Position numbers and translations under genes: made by a program. 64,000 nt of DNA from Paenibacillus rhizovicinus (GTDB taxonomy: Bacteria; Bacillota; Bacilli; Paenibacillales; Paenibacillaceae): assembly GCF_010365285.1 (NCBI RefSeq), contig NZ_CP048286.1, forward strand, positions 3,114,501-3,178,500. Direction: 5' to 3'. Below are positions 1 through 8,642 of the stretch, in pieces. The notes beneath the pieces are model-generated. The model saw nothing but the letters and a program-made list of their open reading frames with translations, was not told the origin of the DNA and searched no databases. Position 1 is the stretch's first letter. Each line of letters opens with the position of its first letter.

Positions 1-2
1 AG

Positions 3-1400
3 GGACGTCCGCTCATCCTCGGCGATCATTGGGAGCGCGGCTACGGCGATCTCGAATGGCGGGGCATCGTGCCCGAGCGCGTATTGCCGTGGTATTTTCT
101 CCGCTACGACGGCAGCCGCACGGCAGGTTTCGGGGTCAAAACAGGCCCGAATGCGTTCTGCTATTGGCAGCTCGACGCCGACGGCGTGACGTTCACCGCG
201 GATGTCACGAGCGGCAGCCAAGGCGTCCTGCTTGGCGCGCGCAAGCTGCTCGTCGCAGAGCTGCTGCATGATGCGGGCCAAGAGAGCGATTCGCCGTTCC
301 AAGCGGCGCAGCGCTTCTGCCGCATGATGTGCGAGAATCCCGTCATGCCGAAGCAGCCGGTTTACGGCGGCAACAACTGGTACTACGCCTATGGCAACAG
401 CTCGCATGCGGAGATTTTGGCGGATTCGCGGTTTATGTCCTCGCTGTCGTCGAACAAGGAGAACCGGCCGTACATGGTCATCGACGACGGCTGGCAGCTG
501 GTCAGCGGCGGCGGCGCCTGCAACGGCGGACCGTGGGTCGGCAATGCCAAGTTCCCGGACATGGAGCGCCTGATCGGCGAGATGAAAGAAACCGGCGTGA
601 AACCCGGCATCTGGTGCCGGCCGCTGCTAACGGCGGAAGACGTGCCGGCCGAGTGGGTTCGTTATGCCGCAAGCGGCGGGCAAGTGCTCGATCCGAGCTT
701 GCCGGACGTACTGCAGCATGTCCGGGAATCGGTGGAGCTGATGGCCGGATGGGGAATCGACCTGCTGAAGCATGATTTCACGACGTTCGACCTGCTCGGC
801 CAGTGGGGCTTCACGATGAAATCCCGGCCCCATGCCCTCCGGCAATCGTTCCGCGACCGTTCCCGCACGACGGCGGAAATCACGCTGGCGCTCTACCGCA
901 CGATCGCGGAAGCGTCGGGACAAGCGGCCGTCATCGGCTGCAACACGTTCAGCCATTTGTCGGCGGGCCTGTTCGAGATCCAGCGGACCGGCGACGACAC
1001 GAGCGGCAAGTGGTGGGAGCGCACGCGGTACATGGGCGTGAACACGCTGGCGTTCCGGATGCCGCAGCACGGCACTTTCTACAGCCACGACGCGGACTGC
1101 CTCGGACTGACGGCGGACGTGCCTTGGGCGCTGAACGAACAGTGGCTGAACCTGCTGGCAGGCAGCGGCACGCCGCTCTTCGTCTCGGCCGATCCATCCA
1201 TCGTGACGAAGGAGCAGGAACGGGCCATCCGCCGCGCGTTCGAGCTGGCTGCCGAGCCGATGCCGGTCGCCGAACCGCTCGATTGGCTGGACAACACCTG
1301 TCCGAGCCGCTGGCTGATGAACGGCGAAGAAACCTCGTTCGAATGGAACGACGTGAACGCCGAGCTGCTGGAGGAGAAGGACAACGGCTGGTGGCTGTAA
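3..1400 (+). CDS. Clan GH-D glycoside hydrolase (alpha-galactosidase-like), 5' truncated
   Basis: The reading frame is open from the first full codon of the window, so the gene begins upstream; the GTG at 69 is internal. The protein has the (beta/alpha)8 signatures of clan GH-D (GH27/GH36/raffinose-synthase-like): VIDDGWQ near the start of the barrel and LLKHDF, where the Asp fits the catalytic nucleophile position (K-x-D). The preceding NNWYYAYG segment resembles the first barrel strand. The visible part lacks a C-terminal cell-wall anchor. It probably acts on alpha-galactosides or related sugars, but the specificity cannot be read. A hairpin terminator follows at 1508. The family call is firm at clan level only. 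Confidence 0.75.
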   Translation, partial: GRPLILGDHWERGYGDLEWRGIVPERVLPWYFLRYDGSRTAGFGVKTGPNAFCYWQLDADGVTFTADVTSGSQGVLLGARKLLVAELLHDAGQESDSPFQAAQRFCRMMCENPVMPKQPVYGGNNWYYAYGNSSHAEILADSRFMSSLSSNKENRPYMVIDDGWQLVSGGGACNGGPWVGNAKFPDMERLIGEMKETGVKPGIWCRPLLTAEDVPAEWVRYAASGGQVLDPSLPDVLQHVRESVELMAGWGIDLLKHDFTTFDLLGQWGFTMKSRPHALRQSFRDRSRTTAEITLALYRTIAEASGQAAVIGCNTFSHLSAGLFEIQRTGDDTSGKWWERTRYMGVNTLAFRMPQHGTFYSHDADCLGLTADVPWALNEQWLNLLAGSGTPLFVSADPSIVTKEQERAIRRAFELAAEPMPVAEPLDWLDNTCPSRWLMNGEETSFEWNDVNAELLEEKDNGWWL

Positions 1401-1507
1401 CCGCCGCTCTGCATATACTGCGTACGCGGCGATGAGGCGCTTAGGCTATGCAGCCGCTTCACTCCGGCGCCGAAGTCACGCTATGCAATAACCGGCATAT
1501 TCAGAAC

Positions 1508-1541
1508 AAAGCGCGCATCCGACCTTCGGATACGCGCTTTT
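1508..1541 (+). terminator. Intrinsic terminator after the GH-D gene
   Basis: The arms AAAGCGCG-ATCCGA and TCGGAT-CGCGCTTTT form a near-perfect hairpin with a short CCT loop and a T-run, about 110 bp after the stop at 1400. The arms also carry an A-run on the left, so it could stop transcription from both sides. Confidence 0.7.
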
Positions 1542-1567
1542 GCCGTCTTATTAGGGCCCGATCGGGC

Positions 1568-1687
1568 TTATACGCCGTGCTTCAACGATTTGTAAATATA
1601 AATCATCAGGAATGAGAATCCGCCCACGACAGTCAGCGCGGCAAAGAAACATTTCATGAAGAACAGCAATTTATCCACCTCATGCAT
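1568..1687 (-). CDS. Possible 39-residue single-span membrane protein
   Basis: A short minus-strand ORF encodes a charged N-terminus, a hydrophobic stretch (CFFAALTVVGGFSFLMIYIY) and a basic tail (KSLKHGV), the layout of a small bitopic membrane protein. No Shine-Dalgarno precedes the ATG at 1687, but GAGGTGG lies 5 nt before an in-frame TTG, so a shorter form starting LLFFMKCFF is plausible. It lies in the otherwise gene-poor interval between the GH-D enzyme and the hydrolase at 1876. Function is unknown. It is supported only by the membrane-segment pattern. Confidence 0.35.
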   Translation of the reverse strand: MHEVDKLLFFMKCFFAALTVVGGFSFLMIYIYKSLKHGV

Positions 1688-1748
1688 TAATATTCACTAC
1701 TATGCAATATCGGTAGGAGGTCGAAAGTTCTGAAGTCCTATGGAGCCC

Positions 1749-1773
1749 AAAGCCGCTACCATTCGGCCTTTTT
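1749..1773 (+). terminator. Weak terminator-like hairpin
   Basis: AAAGCCG and CGGC(C)TTTTT can pair around an 8-nt loop and end in a T-run on the plus strand. No convincing plus-strand gene precedes it in the 1401-1875 gap, so its role is unclear. Confidence 0.3.
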
Positions 1774-1875
1774 CTATGTTTTTCCTGTAAAAGCCCTACG
1801 GCTTCTAATGCCGTCTTCCGCCGGAATACCTATAAAGTAACAGCTGGAGGCAGCAAGAGGCGGGGAGGCGGCAGC

Positions 1876-2736
1876 ATGCGGATTGCAGTAGGCATCGTGC
1901 ACGGCATCGGCCAGCAGCACGATGATTTCCATTCGGAATTGACGGCGAAGCTGCAGGAGGCCATGGCGGCGTTGAATCCAAGGGTCAGGCTAATCGTCGA
2001 AGGCATCTATTGGGGCGACATTACGGATTCGCTGGAGAAGAAGCTTTGGCAGCGAACGAACGCAGACAGGCTTCGCTGGAACGAAACGCTGAAGCTGCGA
2101 TCCTTCATCGTCAACTATATCGGAGACGCCATCGCGTACCAGGCCATCCCGAAGGACAACGACCCGTGTCCGCGCGATTACATTTACGATGATATTCATG
2201 CGCGTTACGCCCAGCAGCTGCAGCGGCTGGCCAACCGGGCAGGCGATGACGCGCCGCTATGCATTATCGCGCATAGCCTCGGCACCATTATATCCAGCAA
2301 CTACTTCTACGATCTGCAGTATCGAAGAATGCGGCCGAAAGCCGCCGAGTTCATCCGCTCGAGCCGCTCCAAGCTGGTCGGAGGCGAAACGCTCACCCAT
2401 TTCTACACGCTGGGCAGCCCCATCGCGTTGTGGAACATGCGCTTCGAGCATTTCGGAACGCCTATCTCCGTGCCTGCTCCCGCGCTCAAACCGCTCGGCA
2501 TCGGGGAATGGATTAACTTCTACGACCGCGACGACGTCATCGCCTATCCGCTCCAAGGGCTAAATGCGGACTACGCCGCTGCCGTTACCGCGGACATCGA
2601 AGTTCGCTGTCCCGGGCCGCTCGGCTGGACGCCCGTCTCGCATGGCGGCTATTTCCGCTCGCGTCCGCTTATCCGGCGTATTGCACAATCGCTGGACCGC
2701 ATGAGCCGAACCATTCCCGGCGGGCTTCCAGACTAA
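1876..2736 (+). CDS. Alpha/beta-hydrolase (lipase/esterase-like) of unknown substrate
   Basis: The 286-residue protein starts at an ATG 8 nt after GGGGAGG. It has an N-terminal strand followed by HGIGQQ (oxyanion-hole-type loop) and the nucleophile elbow AHSLGT, typical of alpha/beta hydrolases. A late HGGYF segment could supply the catalytic His. There is no signal peptide and no membrane segment, so it is probably cytosolic. It stands alone and ends at a long hairpin terminator. Substrate cannot be predicted. Confidence 0.7.
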   Translation: MRIAVGIVHGIGQQHDDFHSELTAKLQEAMAALNPRVRLIVEGIYWGDITDSLEKKLWQRTNADRLRWNETLKLRSFIVNYIGDAIAYQAIPKDNDPCPRDYIYDDIHARYAQQLQRLANRAGDDAPLCIIAHSLGTIISSNYFYDLQYRRMRPKAAEFIRSSRSKLVGGETLTHFYTLGSPIALWNMRFEHFGTPISVPAPALKPLGIGEWINFYDRDDVIAYPLQGLNADYAAAVTADIEVRCPGPLGWTPVSHGGYFRSRPLIRRIAQSLDRMSRTIPGGLPD

Positions 2737-2741
2737 ACAGA

Positions 2742-2782
2742 AACGGCGATCCGCATCAGTTGACTGATTAGGAATCGCCGTC
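2742..2782 (+). terminator. Long hairpin terminator between convergent genes
   Basis: The outer arms ACGGCGAT/ATCGCCGT enclose the inner palindrome ATCAG-TTGA-CTGAT. It sits just after the hydrolase stop and before the end of the convergent patatin gene, so it likely serves both strands. Confidence 0.65.
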
Positions 2783-2877
2783 GATCGTTTATTGCGATGC
2801 GATTGCAGGGGCGGCTAGGTTGCGTCCCTCGCGCATGCGTCCTTGTGTTTGCCGAGCATTGTCTTGTTTTGCGCTCG

Positions 2878-3732
2878 CTAATGCTTCTCCGACCAAGCCT
2901 TCAGCGATGGCATCAGCCGTTTCGCATCCTCGTAGCCCTGCAGATACAAGGCGTCGAGCTTCGCGGAGTTCTTCTCCATCCGTCCGACTTCCAGCGGCTG
3001 CTGAGGACGGATCACGAAGGCGTTCCCGCGTTCTTCCTGCTTGCGGATGTAGGCAGCTTGATCATTGTAGACCTGATGCCGGCGGAGCATGATTTTGACG
3101 AATGCGGGAAATTTGGCGTAGATGCGCCGTACGAACCAGGCAAAGCGATTCGGCGATTTCCTGTATCCGACGTCCCGCGTCAAGACGACGACGTTGCGCG
3201 CGAAGCCGTCTTTCTCCGCCTGCTGGAGCGGAATAGGGTCCGAGATGCCGCCGTCGAGCAGCTGCCTGCCGTCGTAATTCACGATCGGCGCGATGAAAGG
3301 TAGCGAGCTGGACGCCCGGAGCACCGTGAGCACATCGAAGTCCGGATCGCTTTTGCGATAGAAGATCGTCTCGCCGGTCACCACGTCCGTCGTCGCCGCA
3401 ACGAATTCCTCGCGGCTGGCCGCAAAAGCCTTGAAGTCGAACGGCACCAGCTTGTTCGGGATTTCATCGAATATAAAATCCATGCCGAACATTTGACCCT
3501 TCCGAAAATAATTGCTCCACGAAATGTACCGTTTATCCGTGATCATATCGACGTTGACGATCTTATTCCGCCCCTTCTGGCGAGCAAGATAGCTCGTCGC
3601 CACGCAAGCGCCCGCCGATACGCCGATCATATAGGGGAAATACACGCCTTGTTCCAGAAAATACTCCAACACACCTGCCGTGTAGACGGCTCGCATTCCC
3701 CCGCCTTCCAACACCAATCCGATCGATTCCAT
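2878..3732 (-). CDS. Patatin-like phospholipase family protein
   Basis: The 284-residue protein carries the full patatin signature: the oxyanion loop LEGGGMRAVYTAGVL near residue 8, the nucleophile elbow GVSAGA (Ser39), and the catalytic Asp in LLDGGISDPIP. This is the Ser-Asp dyad of bacterial patatin-like acyl hydrolases of the YjjU/RssA type. No signal peptide or membrane span is visible, so an intracellular lipid acyl hydrolase is expected. It is a single gene, convergent with the hydrolase at 1876. Family call is strong; substrate unknown. Confidence 0.88.
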   Translation of the reverse strand: MESIGLVLEGGGMRAVYTAGVLEYFLEQGVYFPYMIGVSAGACVATSYLARQKGRNKIVNVDMITDKRYISWSNYFRKGQMFGMDFIFDEIPNKLVPFDFKAFAASREEFVAATTDVVTGETIFYRKSDPDFDVLTVLRASSSLPFIAPIVNYDGRQLLDGGISDPIPLQQAEKDGFARNVVVLTRDVGYRKSPNRFAWFVRRIYAKFPAFVKIMLRRHQVYNDQAAYIRKQEERGNAFVIRPQQPLEVGRMEKNSAKLDALYLQGYEDAKRLMPSLKAWSEKH

Positions 3733-3946
3733 CGCTTTGCTCCTGCCCCTTTACCCGTCAATCCCGACATGTTAGCTATTAGTTATTTTACCTATGCAAA
3801 TTAGGCGAGTCAATTCATCTGGAAGATCGCGGAATACGGAGTGGCATGCGTATCTCGGCAGCGATTGATCGGATCGGCTATTTCGTTCGTAAACGACGCC
3901 TCGATGTCCATGAAATAAATACCCACCCGAATACTCGGATTTAATG

Positions 3947-3952
3947 TATAAT
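3947..3952 (+). promoter_or_regulatory. Candidate -10 box of the DUF4395 gene
   Basis: A perfect TATAAT lies 36 bp before the ATG at 3988. No good TTGACA-like -35 is seen 16-18 bp upstream, so the assignment is tentative. Confidence 0.35.
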
Positions 3953-3987
3953 AGAAACATACTTCAATCGGGACGGAGGCATCGCTC

Positions 3988-4440
3988 ATGGCACGATCCA
4001 TTACGCTTGATTCTTATGCATGCATCGACGAGGTTCCGCTTCACCGCGTGCGGGGCAACCAATTAGGCATTTTCCTAAGCATCGTCGCAACGGTGATTAC
4101 CCAACAGTTCTGGAGTCTCGCCCTTCCGCTCCTCGTACAGCTGATCAGCCGAACGTACGGCATCCGATATAACGTATTCATCCGCGCGCTCTCTCCCCTC
4201 CTGCCGTCCAGCACCAGGACGGAAAGCCGCGAGCTGCTTCGATTCAACAGCCTGCTGGCCATCTTGTTCCTGGCCGTTGCGCTGATTGCGTCCGCTCTTG
4301 GCGCCCAGGTGCTCGCGTATATCAGTCTCGGCATGCTGACGGCTGCCGTCGTGCTCGCGCTCAGCGGCTTCTGCCTCGGCTGCTTCATGTACTTTCAATG
4401 GAAGCAGTTCCATGCGCGCCGCGGATTAAGAAGAAATTAG
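3988..4440 (+). CDS. DUF4395 family membrane protein
   Basis: The 150-residue protein has about four hydrophobic segments and the hallmarks I associate with DUF4395: VRGNQ near the start, a conserved RFNS before the third span, and the C-terminal GFCLGCFMYFQWKQ with two cysteines. GGAGG lies 8 nt before the ATG. Proteins of this family are often near thiol-disulfide or sulfur-transfer genes, but no such neighbour is seen here. Function unknown. The gene ends at a strong terminator. Confidence 0.82.
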   Translation: MARSITLDSYACIDEVPLHRVRGNQLGIFLSIVATVITQQFWSLALPLLVQLISRTYGIRYNVFIRALSPLLPSSTRTESRELLRFNSLLAILFLAVALIASALGAQVLAYISLGMLTAAVVLALSGFCLGCFMYFQWKQFHARRGLRRN

Positions 4441-4452
4441 AATTGACGCACG

Positions 4453-4485
4453 ATAGCCTTCTCTCCGGAGAAGGCTATTCTATTT
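4453..4485 (+). terminator. Intrinsic terminator after the DUF4395 gene
   Basis: A perfect 11-bp stem (ATAGCCTTCTC / GAGAAGGCTAT) with loop TCCG is followed by TCTATTT, 12 bp after the stop codon. Confidence 0.85.
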
Positions 4486-4537
4486 CCTCGCGGCGCACAT
4501 AGATATCAGTATTTGCGTTAAAAGGAGGATACCGACA

Positions 4538-7500
4538 ATGCCTTTCGTGAACCGTTTCTTCCTAAATGAGAATGGCGGTGCGATTTTCACAGGCAATACG
4601 CTTGGGCTCAGCCGGTCGGATACCGTCGGCGTGCCCGGTACCGTGGATGCGATCGGGGCATTCACAACGACGAACACGGCCCTGACTTTCGGCACGTATC
4701 CCGCGGGGACGACGGGCAATTACTTGCTGAACAGCTCTTCGGCCGTGCTCGTGCTCCCCCCCGTCGCGACGGTTATCTATGCGGAGCTCATTTGGGGCGG
4801 CACGTATATCAACGGAGGCGTCAACCTCAGCGCGGCGATCGACAATGCGGTCGGCTTTCAAACGCCTGCGGGGACGTTCAGCGTGACGCCAGCCTCCGCC
4901 ACCGCTCAAACGGTCGTGCTCAGTCAAGGCACGCAAGCCTATGTCCGATCGGCCGAAGTGACGAGCATCGTCGCGGCAGCCGGGGCGGGCACCTACGCGA
5001 CCAACAGCGTCGTCGGCACGATCGTCATTCCCGAACCGTCGTCCAACCATGCCGGGTGGACGCTCGCCGTCTTCTATCATGACCCGGCGGCGCCGCTCCG
5101 CAATCTGTCGCTGAGGGTCGGCGCAACGGTCATCCAAGCGACCTCCGGCCCGGTGGATACCGTCATTACGGGCTTTGCCACGCCATTCACCGGCCCGCTC
5201 GACGGACGCGCCCAGATCAGCGCGCAAGAAGGCGATGCCAATAAGACCGGCGATCGGTTCCTGTTCGGATCGACGCCGGGCACGTTGATCGCATTATTCG
5301 GGCCGAACAATTTCGTCAACAACTTCTTCGCCTCCCAGATCAACAAAAGCGACGGCACACTTGACACGTCGGGTACATTCGGCAGCCGGAACCAAATTAA
5401 CGGATCGCCCGGCTCCAATATCATCGGCGGCCGGCAAGGCTGGGATATTACGGATGTTTCGATTTCCAATACCTTGATCAACAACGAGACTTCCGCCGTA
5501 TTCCGGCTGACGACGAACGGAGACGGCTATCTCGTGGACGCCATCGGCATCGAGATCGACATCGTCGAGCCGCTCCTTCATCTGACGAAATCGGCGAACC
5601 AAGCGGCAACGGTCATCGGCGATATCGTTACGTATACCGTGACGATCGATAATACCAGCATCATCAGCGCGACCGCCGTCGAATTCTTCGACAACGAAAT
5701 CGACGGCGCGAACTTCGTTCCGGGCACGGTCAGGGTCAACGGCGTGCAATTGCCAAACGCCGACCCGACGATGGGCGTGCCGATCGGGAGCATCGCCCCG
5801 AATACATCGGTTATCGTCATGTTCGATGAAGTCGTCGTCTCCTTGCCCGCGCCGCCCGAGCTGCGGAACCAGGCTACCGCGGCCTTCACCTTCGTGCCGA
5901 CGCCGGGAGCTCCGCCCATCTCGACCGTCGTCCCTTCCAACATCGTGGAAATCCCCGTATTCTTGCCGTTAATCAAGGTGCATAAGGCAGCCGACCTGAC
6001 GAATGCCATGATCGGCGATATGATTACGTATACGCTCACGATCACGAACATCGGCAACATAGACACGACGGGGATCGTAACCGATCCGCTGCCGGCCGGC
6101 ACCGCCTTCGTGGCGGGCACCGTTTCCGTGAACGGCGTCAGCCAGCCGGGAGACAACCCTAATGTCGGCATCGATATCGGCGTCTTGAATCTCTTCCAAT
6201 CCACCACGATTCAATACCAGCTGCTGGTCACCTCCATACCGCCCAACAACATCGTCCATAATGCGTTCGGGACCGCGTTCGAAGTCATCCTGCCCGATCA
6301 CCGCCGCATCCCGGGCTTCATCGTCTCCAACCCGGTCGACATTCCGGTTTCCTCACCGATGCTGACACCGGTCAAATCAGCCAATCTGCCGAGCGCTGTC
6401 GTAGGCGATGTCGTCACGTATTCGATTAACGTGACGAATAACAATGCAGCCGCACTGACGGCGGTCAGCTTGACGGACAACGTGCCGGCCGGCTCCTCCT
6501 TCGTGCCGGACAGCGCGACGGTCGGCGGCGTTCCCGTGCCTGGCGCCAGCCCGATCACCGGCATTCCGATCGGCACGCTCCCCGCGGGCGCAACCGTCAT
6601 TGTCACGTTTCAGATCGTCGTCAACGCCTTGCCGGACCCCGCCGAACTCACGGATCAGGCAATGGTGACGTTCACCTCCGGGTCCTTAACGACTTCGTCG
6701 CATTCCAATACGGTTACGATCCCGGTCGTGCAGCCGGGCATCTCGCTCGTGAAGCGCGCAGGCGTCGACACGGCGAGCGTCGGCGATGTCGTCAATTATT
6801 CCGTCACCGTCAGCAATACCGGCAACATTGCGCTCGGCGCGGTCGTATTCGATCCGCTCAATGCGTACAGCTCGTTCGTTCCCGGCTCCGTCCGAATCGA
6901 CGGCACGCTCTCTCCGGCGGCAAGTCCGCTTGCCGGCATCGCCGTTGGCCCGATTCCGCCAAGCGATGCCGTGGTCGTCTCTTACAACGTGCTTATCATC
7001 GCTGCGTCGCCGAGCCAGTTCTATACCGACCAGGCGAACGCTACCTTCACTTACACGCCGCCAGGCCAGTCTCCGGTGACCAGCACGACAACGTCCAATA
7101 TCGTCAACGTGCGGGATCCGCTGTTCATGCTCGAAGCCGTCAAGAGCGTATCCCATACGTCCGTCATGATCGGCGACACCATCACCTACACGATTTCAAT
7201 CACTAATATCGGAACGGCTGACTCCCTGAACACGGTCGTCACCGACACGCCGACCCCAGGAGGCGCTATCGTACCGGGCAGCACAAAGGTCGGCGGCGTT
7301 CCAGTTAACGGCGATGTCCTCGCCGGACTGAATATCGGGACCGTGCCCGCCGGAGCAACGGTCGTCGTGACGTTCGACGTCTCGATCAACTTGGATCCTC
7401 CGCCGCTGGGCTTCATCGATGATTACGCGACCGTTTCGTTCACCAGCGGCGGCATTACACAGACGGCGGTATCCAATATCGTCGAAGTGATCGTCACGGA

Positions 7501-8293
7501 GCCGACCGTCGTGGCCACCAAGCGGGCGCTCCCTCCATTCGCGTTCGTCGGAGACGTCATTCAATACGTGTCGACAGTGACGAATAACGGTCACTACAAT
7601 GCGGACGCAACCTGGTTCGATAACCTTCCGGAAGGCACGTCGTTCGTGGAGAACAGCGTGACCTTGAACGGATTCTCCATACCGGGGGCTAACCGGTTTA
7701 CCGGTACGCTGCTCGGCACGATTTTGCCGCAAATCACGAACGTCATCACCTTCCAGCTGCGGGTCGAGTTCTATCCGCCTTCCGGCGTGCTGGTTAACCA
7801 AGGCAATATGCTGCTCGTGTTCCTTCTGCCGGACGGAAGGACCTTCACGGAACGGATATTCACCAACGTCGTAACCGTTCCAGTGCTCGCGCCTCCAACA
7901 ATCGTCAAATCCGCCAGCGTCACCGAAGTCCTCGTCGGCGGAACAGTGACCTTCGCGGTGAACGTCACCAACCCGGGCAATACGCCGTTCGACAAAGCCG
8001 TTCTCCACGACAGCTTGCCGGAGGGACTATCCTTTGTGGATAACAGCGTCACGGTCGCAGGCAGGCCCGTTCCCGGCGCCAATCCGGCGTCAGGGATTCC
8101 AATCGGGTTTATTGGAGCGAACAGCTCCGTAACCGTTGCGTTCGAAGCGAAGGCCATCCGCGAGCCGCATAATTTGATTGCCGTCAACACGGCGAACATG
8201 ACCTTCGAATACGTCGCGCCGAACGGACAGCGGGTACCGGGCGTCGTTCAATCCAATCCTGTAACGGTATTAATTAACGAGGAAGAAGAGTGA
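4538..8293 (+). CDS. Large DUF11 (conserved repeat) surface-type protein
   Basis: The 1251-residue protein starts at an ATG behind AAAAGGAGG. Residues 1-345 form a Gly/Thr/Asn-rich beta-type domain. The rest is seven tandem ~125-130-residue DUF11/TIGR01451-type repeats, each with a GD-x-(V/I)-T-Y-(T/S) start, PAGTSFV-like middle, NGV..PG and IGT(L/I)PAG segments. The repeats are diverged in sequence, so they are not a recent expansion. There is no signal peptide, transmembrane anchor, LPXTG or SLH domain; the tail is just acidic (NEEEE). Related Firmicute proteins are thought to be surface or spore-coat structural proteins, but that is inference here. It is a monocistronic gene between two terminators. 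Confidence 0.85.
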   Translation: MPFVNRFFLNENGGAIFTGNTLGLSRSDTVGVPGTVDAIGAFTTTNTALTFGTYPAGTTGNYLLNSSSAVLVLPPVATVIYAELIWGGTYINGGVNLSAAIDNAVGFQTPAGTFSVTPASATAQTVVLSQGTQAYVRSAEVTSIVAAAGAGTYATNSVVGTIVIPEPSSNHAGWTLAVFYHDPAAPLRNLSLRVGATVIQATSGPVDTVITGFATPFTGPLDGRAQISAQEGDANKTGDRFLFGSTPGTLIALFGPNNFVNNFFASQINKSDGTLDTSGTFGSRNQINGSPGSNIIGGRQGWDITDVSISNTLINNETSAVFRLTTNGDGYLVDAIGIEIDIVEPLLHLTKSANQAATVIGDIVTYTVTIDNTSIISATAVEFFDNEIDGANFVPGTVRVNGVQLPNADPTMGVPIGSIAPNTSVIVMFDEVVVSLPAPPELRNQATAAFTFVPTPGAPPISTVVPSNIVEIPVFLPLIKVHKAADLTNAMIGDMITYTLTITNIGNIDTTGIVTDPLPAGTAFVAGTVSVNGVSQPGDNPNVGIDIGVLNLFQSTTIQYQLLVTSIPPNNIVHNAFGTAFEVILPDHRRIPGFIVSNPVDIPVSSPMLTPVKSANLPSAVVGDVVTYSINVTNNNAAALTAVSLTDNVPAGSSFVPDSATVGGVPVPGASPITGIPIGTLPAGATVIVTFQIVVNALPDPAELTDQAMVTFTSGSLTTSSHSNTVTIPVVQPGISLVKRAGVDTASVGDVVNYSVTVSNTGNIALGAVVFDPLNAYSSFVPGSVRIDGTLSPAASPLAGIAVGPIPPSDAVVVSYNVLIIAASPSQFYTDQANATFTYTPPGQSPVTSTTTSNIVNVRDPLFMLEAVKSVSHTSVMIGDTITYTISITNIGTADSLNTVVTDTPTPGGAIVPGSTKVGGVPVNGDVLAGLNIGTVPAGATVVVTFDVSINLDPPPLGFIDDYATVSFTSGGITQTAVSNIVEVIVTEPTVVATKRALPPFAFVGDVIQYVSTVTNNGHYNADATWFDNLPEGTSFVENSVTLNGFSIPGANRFTGTLLGTILPQITNVITFQLRVEFYPPSGVLVNQGNMLLVFLLPDGRTFTERIFTNVVTVPVLAPPTIVKSASVTEVLVGGTVTFAVNVTNPGNTPFDKAVLHDSLPEGLSFVDNSVTVAGRPVPGANPASGIPIGFIGANSSVTVAFEAKAIREPHNLIAVNTANMTFEYVAPNGQRVPGVVQSNPVTVLINEEEE

Positions 8294-8322
8294 GCCGGCT
8301 GTCCACTTGTGAATAGTTTAAC

Positions 8323-8616
8323 CTGTGGATATGTTAGCATGGTTTCAAAAAATTACGCACAGCAGCGGTTTCGCACCTGTTAGCATTGTGCATAACCCTG
8401 TTGATAAGTGGATGAATCGGCCGTTCTTCACCGAATCTTCACCGAATTTCCGGACCATATCGCATGCTTCTCAACAGCTGCGTTTCTTTCTTAACAGCTC
8501 GCCAACGCTTATCAACAGCCTCTCCGCTCGTTCTTAACGGATTCCAACGCCTTCGCAACGCAAACAACCCCGGCTCATCGCGAGCTGGGGTTGTTTGCGT
8601 TATGGATTGTGGATAT
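8323..8616. promoter_or_regulatory. DnaA-box-like cluster in an intergenic spacer
   Basis: Five 9-mers match the DnaA box TTATNCACA at 8 or 9 positions: 8323-8331 (ATATCCACA on minus), 8387-8395 (TTATGCACA on minus, a perfect match), 8399-8407 (TTATCAACA on minus), 8509-8517 (TTATCAACA on plus) and 8608-8616 (ATATCCACA on minus). The 350-bp spacer has no convincing gene. The density suggests DnaA binding, but not an origin: there is no dnaA/dnaN or obvious unwinding element. Confidence 0.4.
8561..8598. terminator. Bidirectional terminator
   Basis: CAAACAACCCC-GGCTC pairs with GAGCT-GGGGTTGTTTG around a short loop. It lies between the convergent DUF11 and NADH dehydrogenase genes. Confidence 0.75.
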
Positions 8617-8642
8617 TCGTACGGCTAACTGGCCTGGGACTA

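Noticed and set aside
8325-8537. 70-codon plus-strand ORF in the DnaA-box spacer
   Set aside because: No ribosome site; the sequence is better explained by the repeated DnaA-like and AACAG motifs.
8323-8616. Replication origin
   Set aside because: DnaA-like boxes only; no dnaA, dnaN, AT-rich unwinding element or other origin genes in the neighbourhood.
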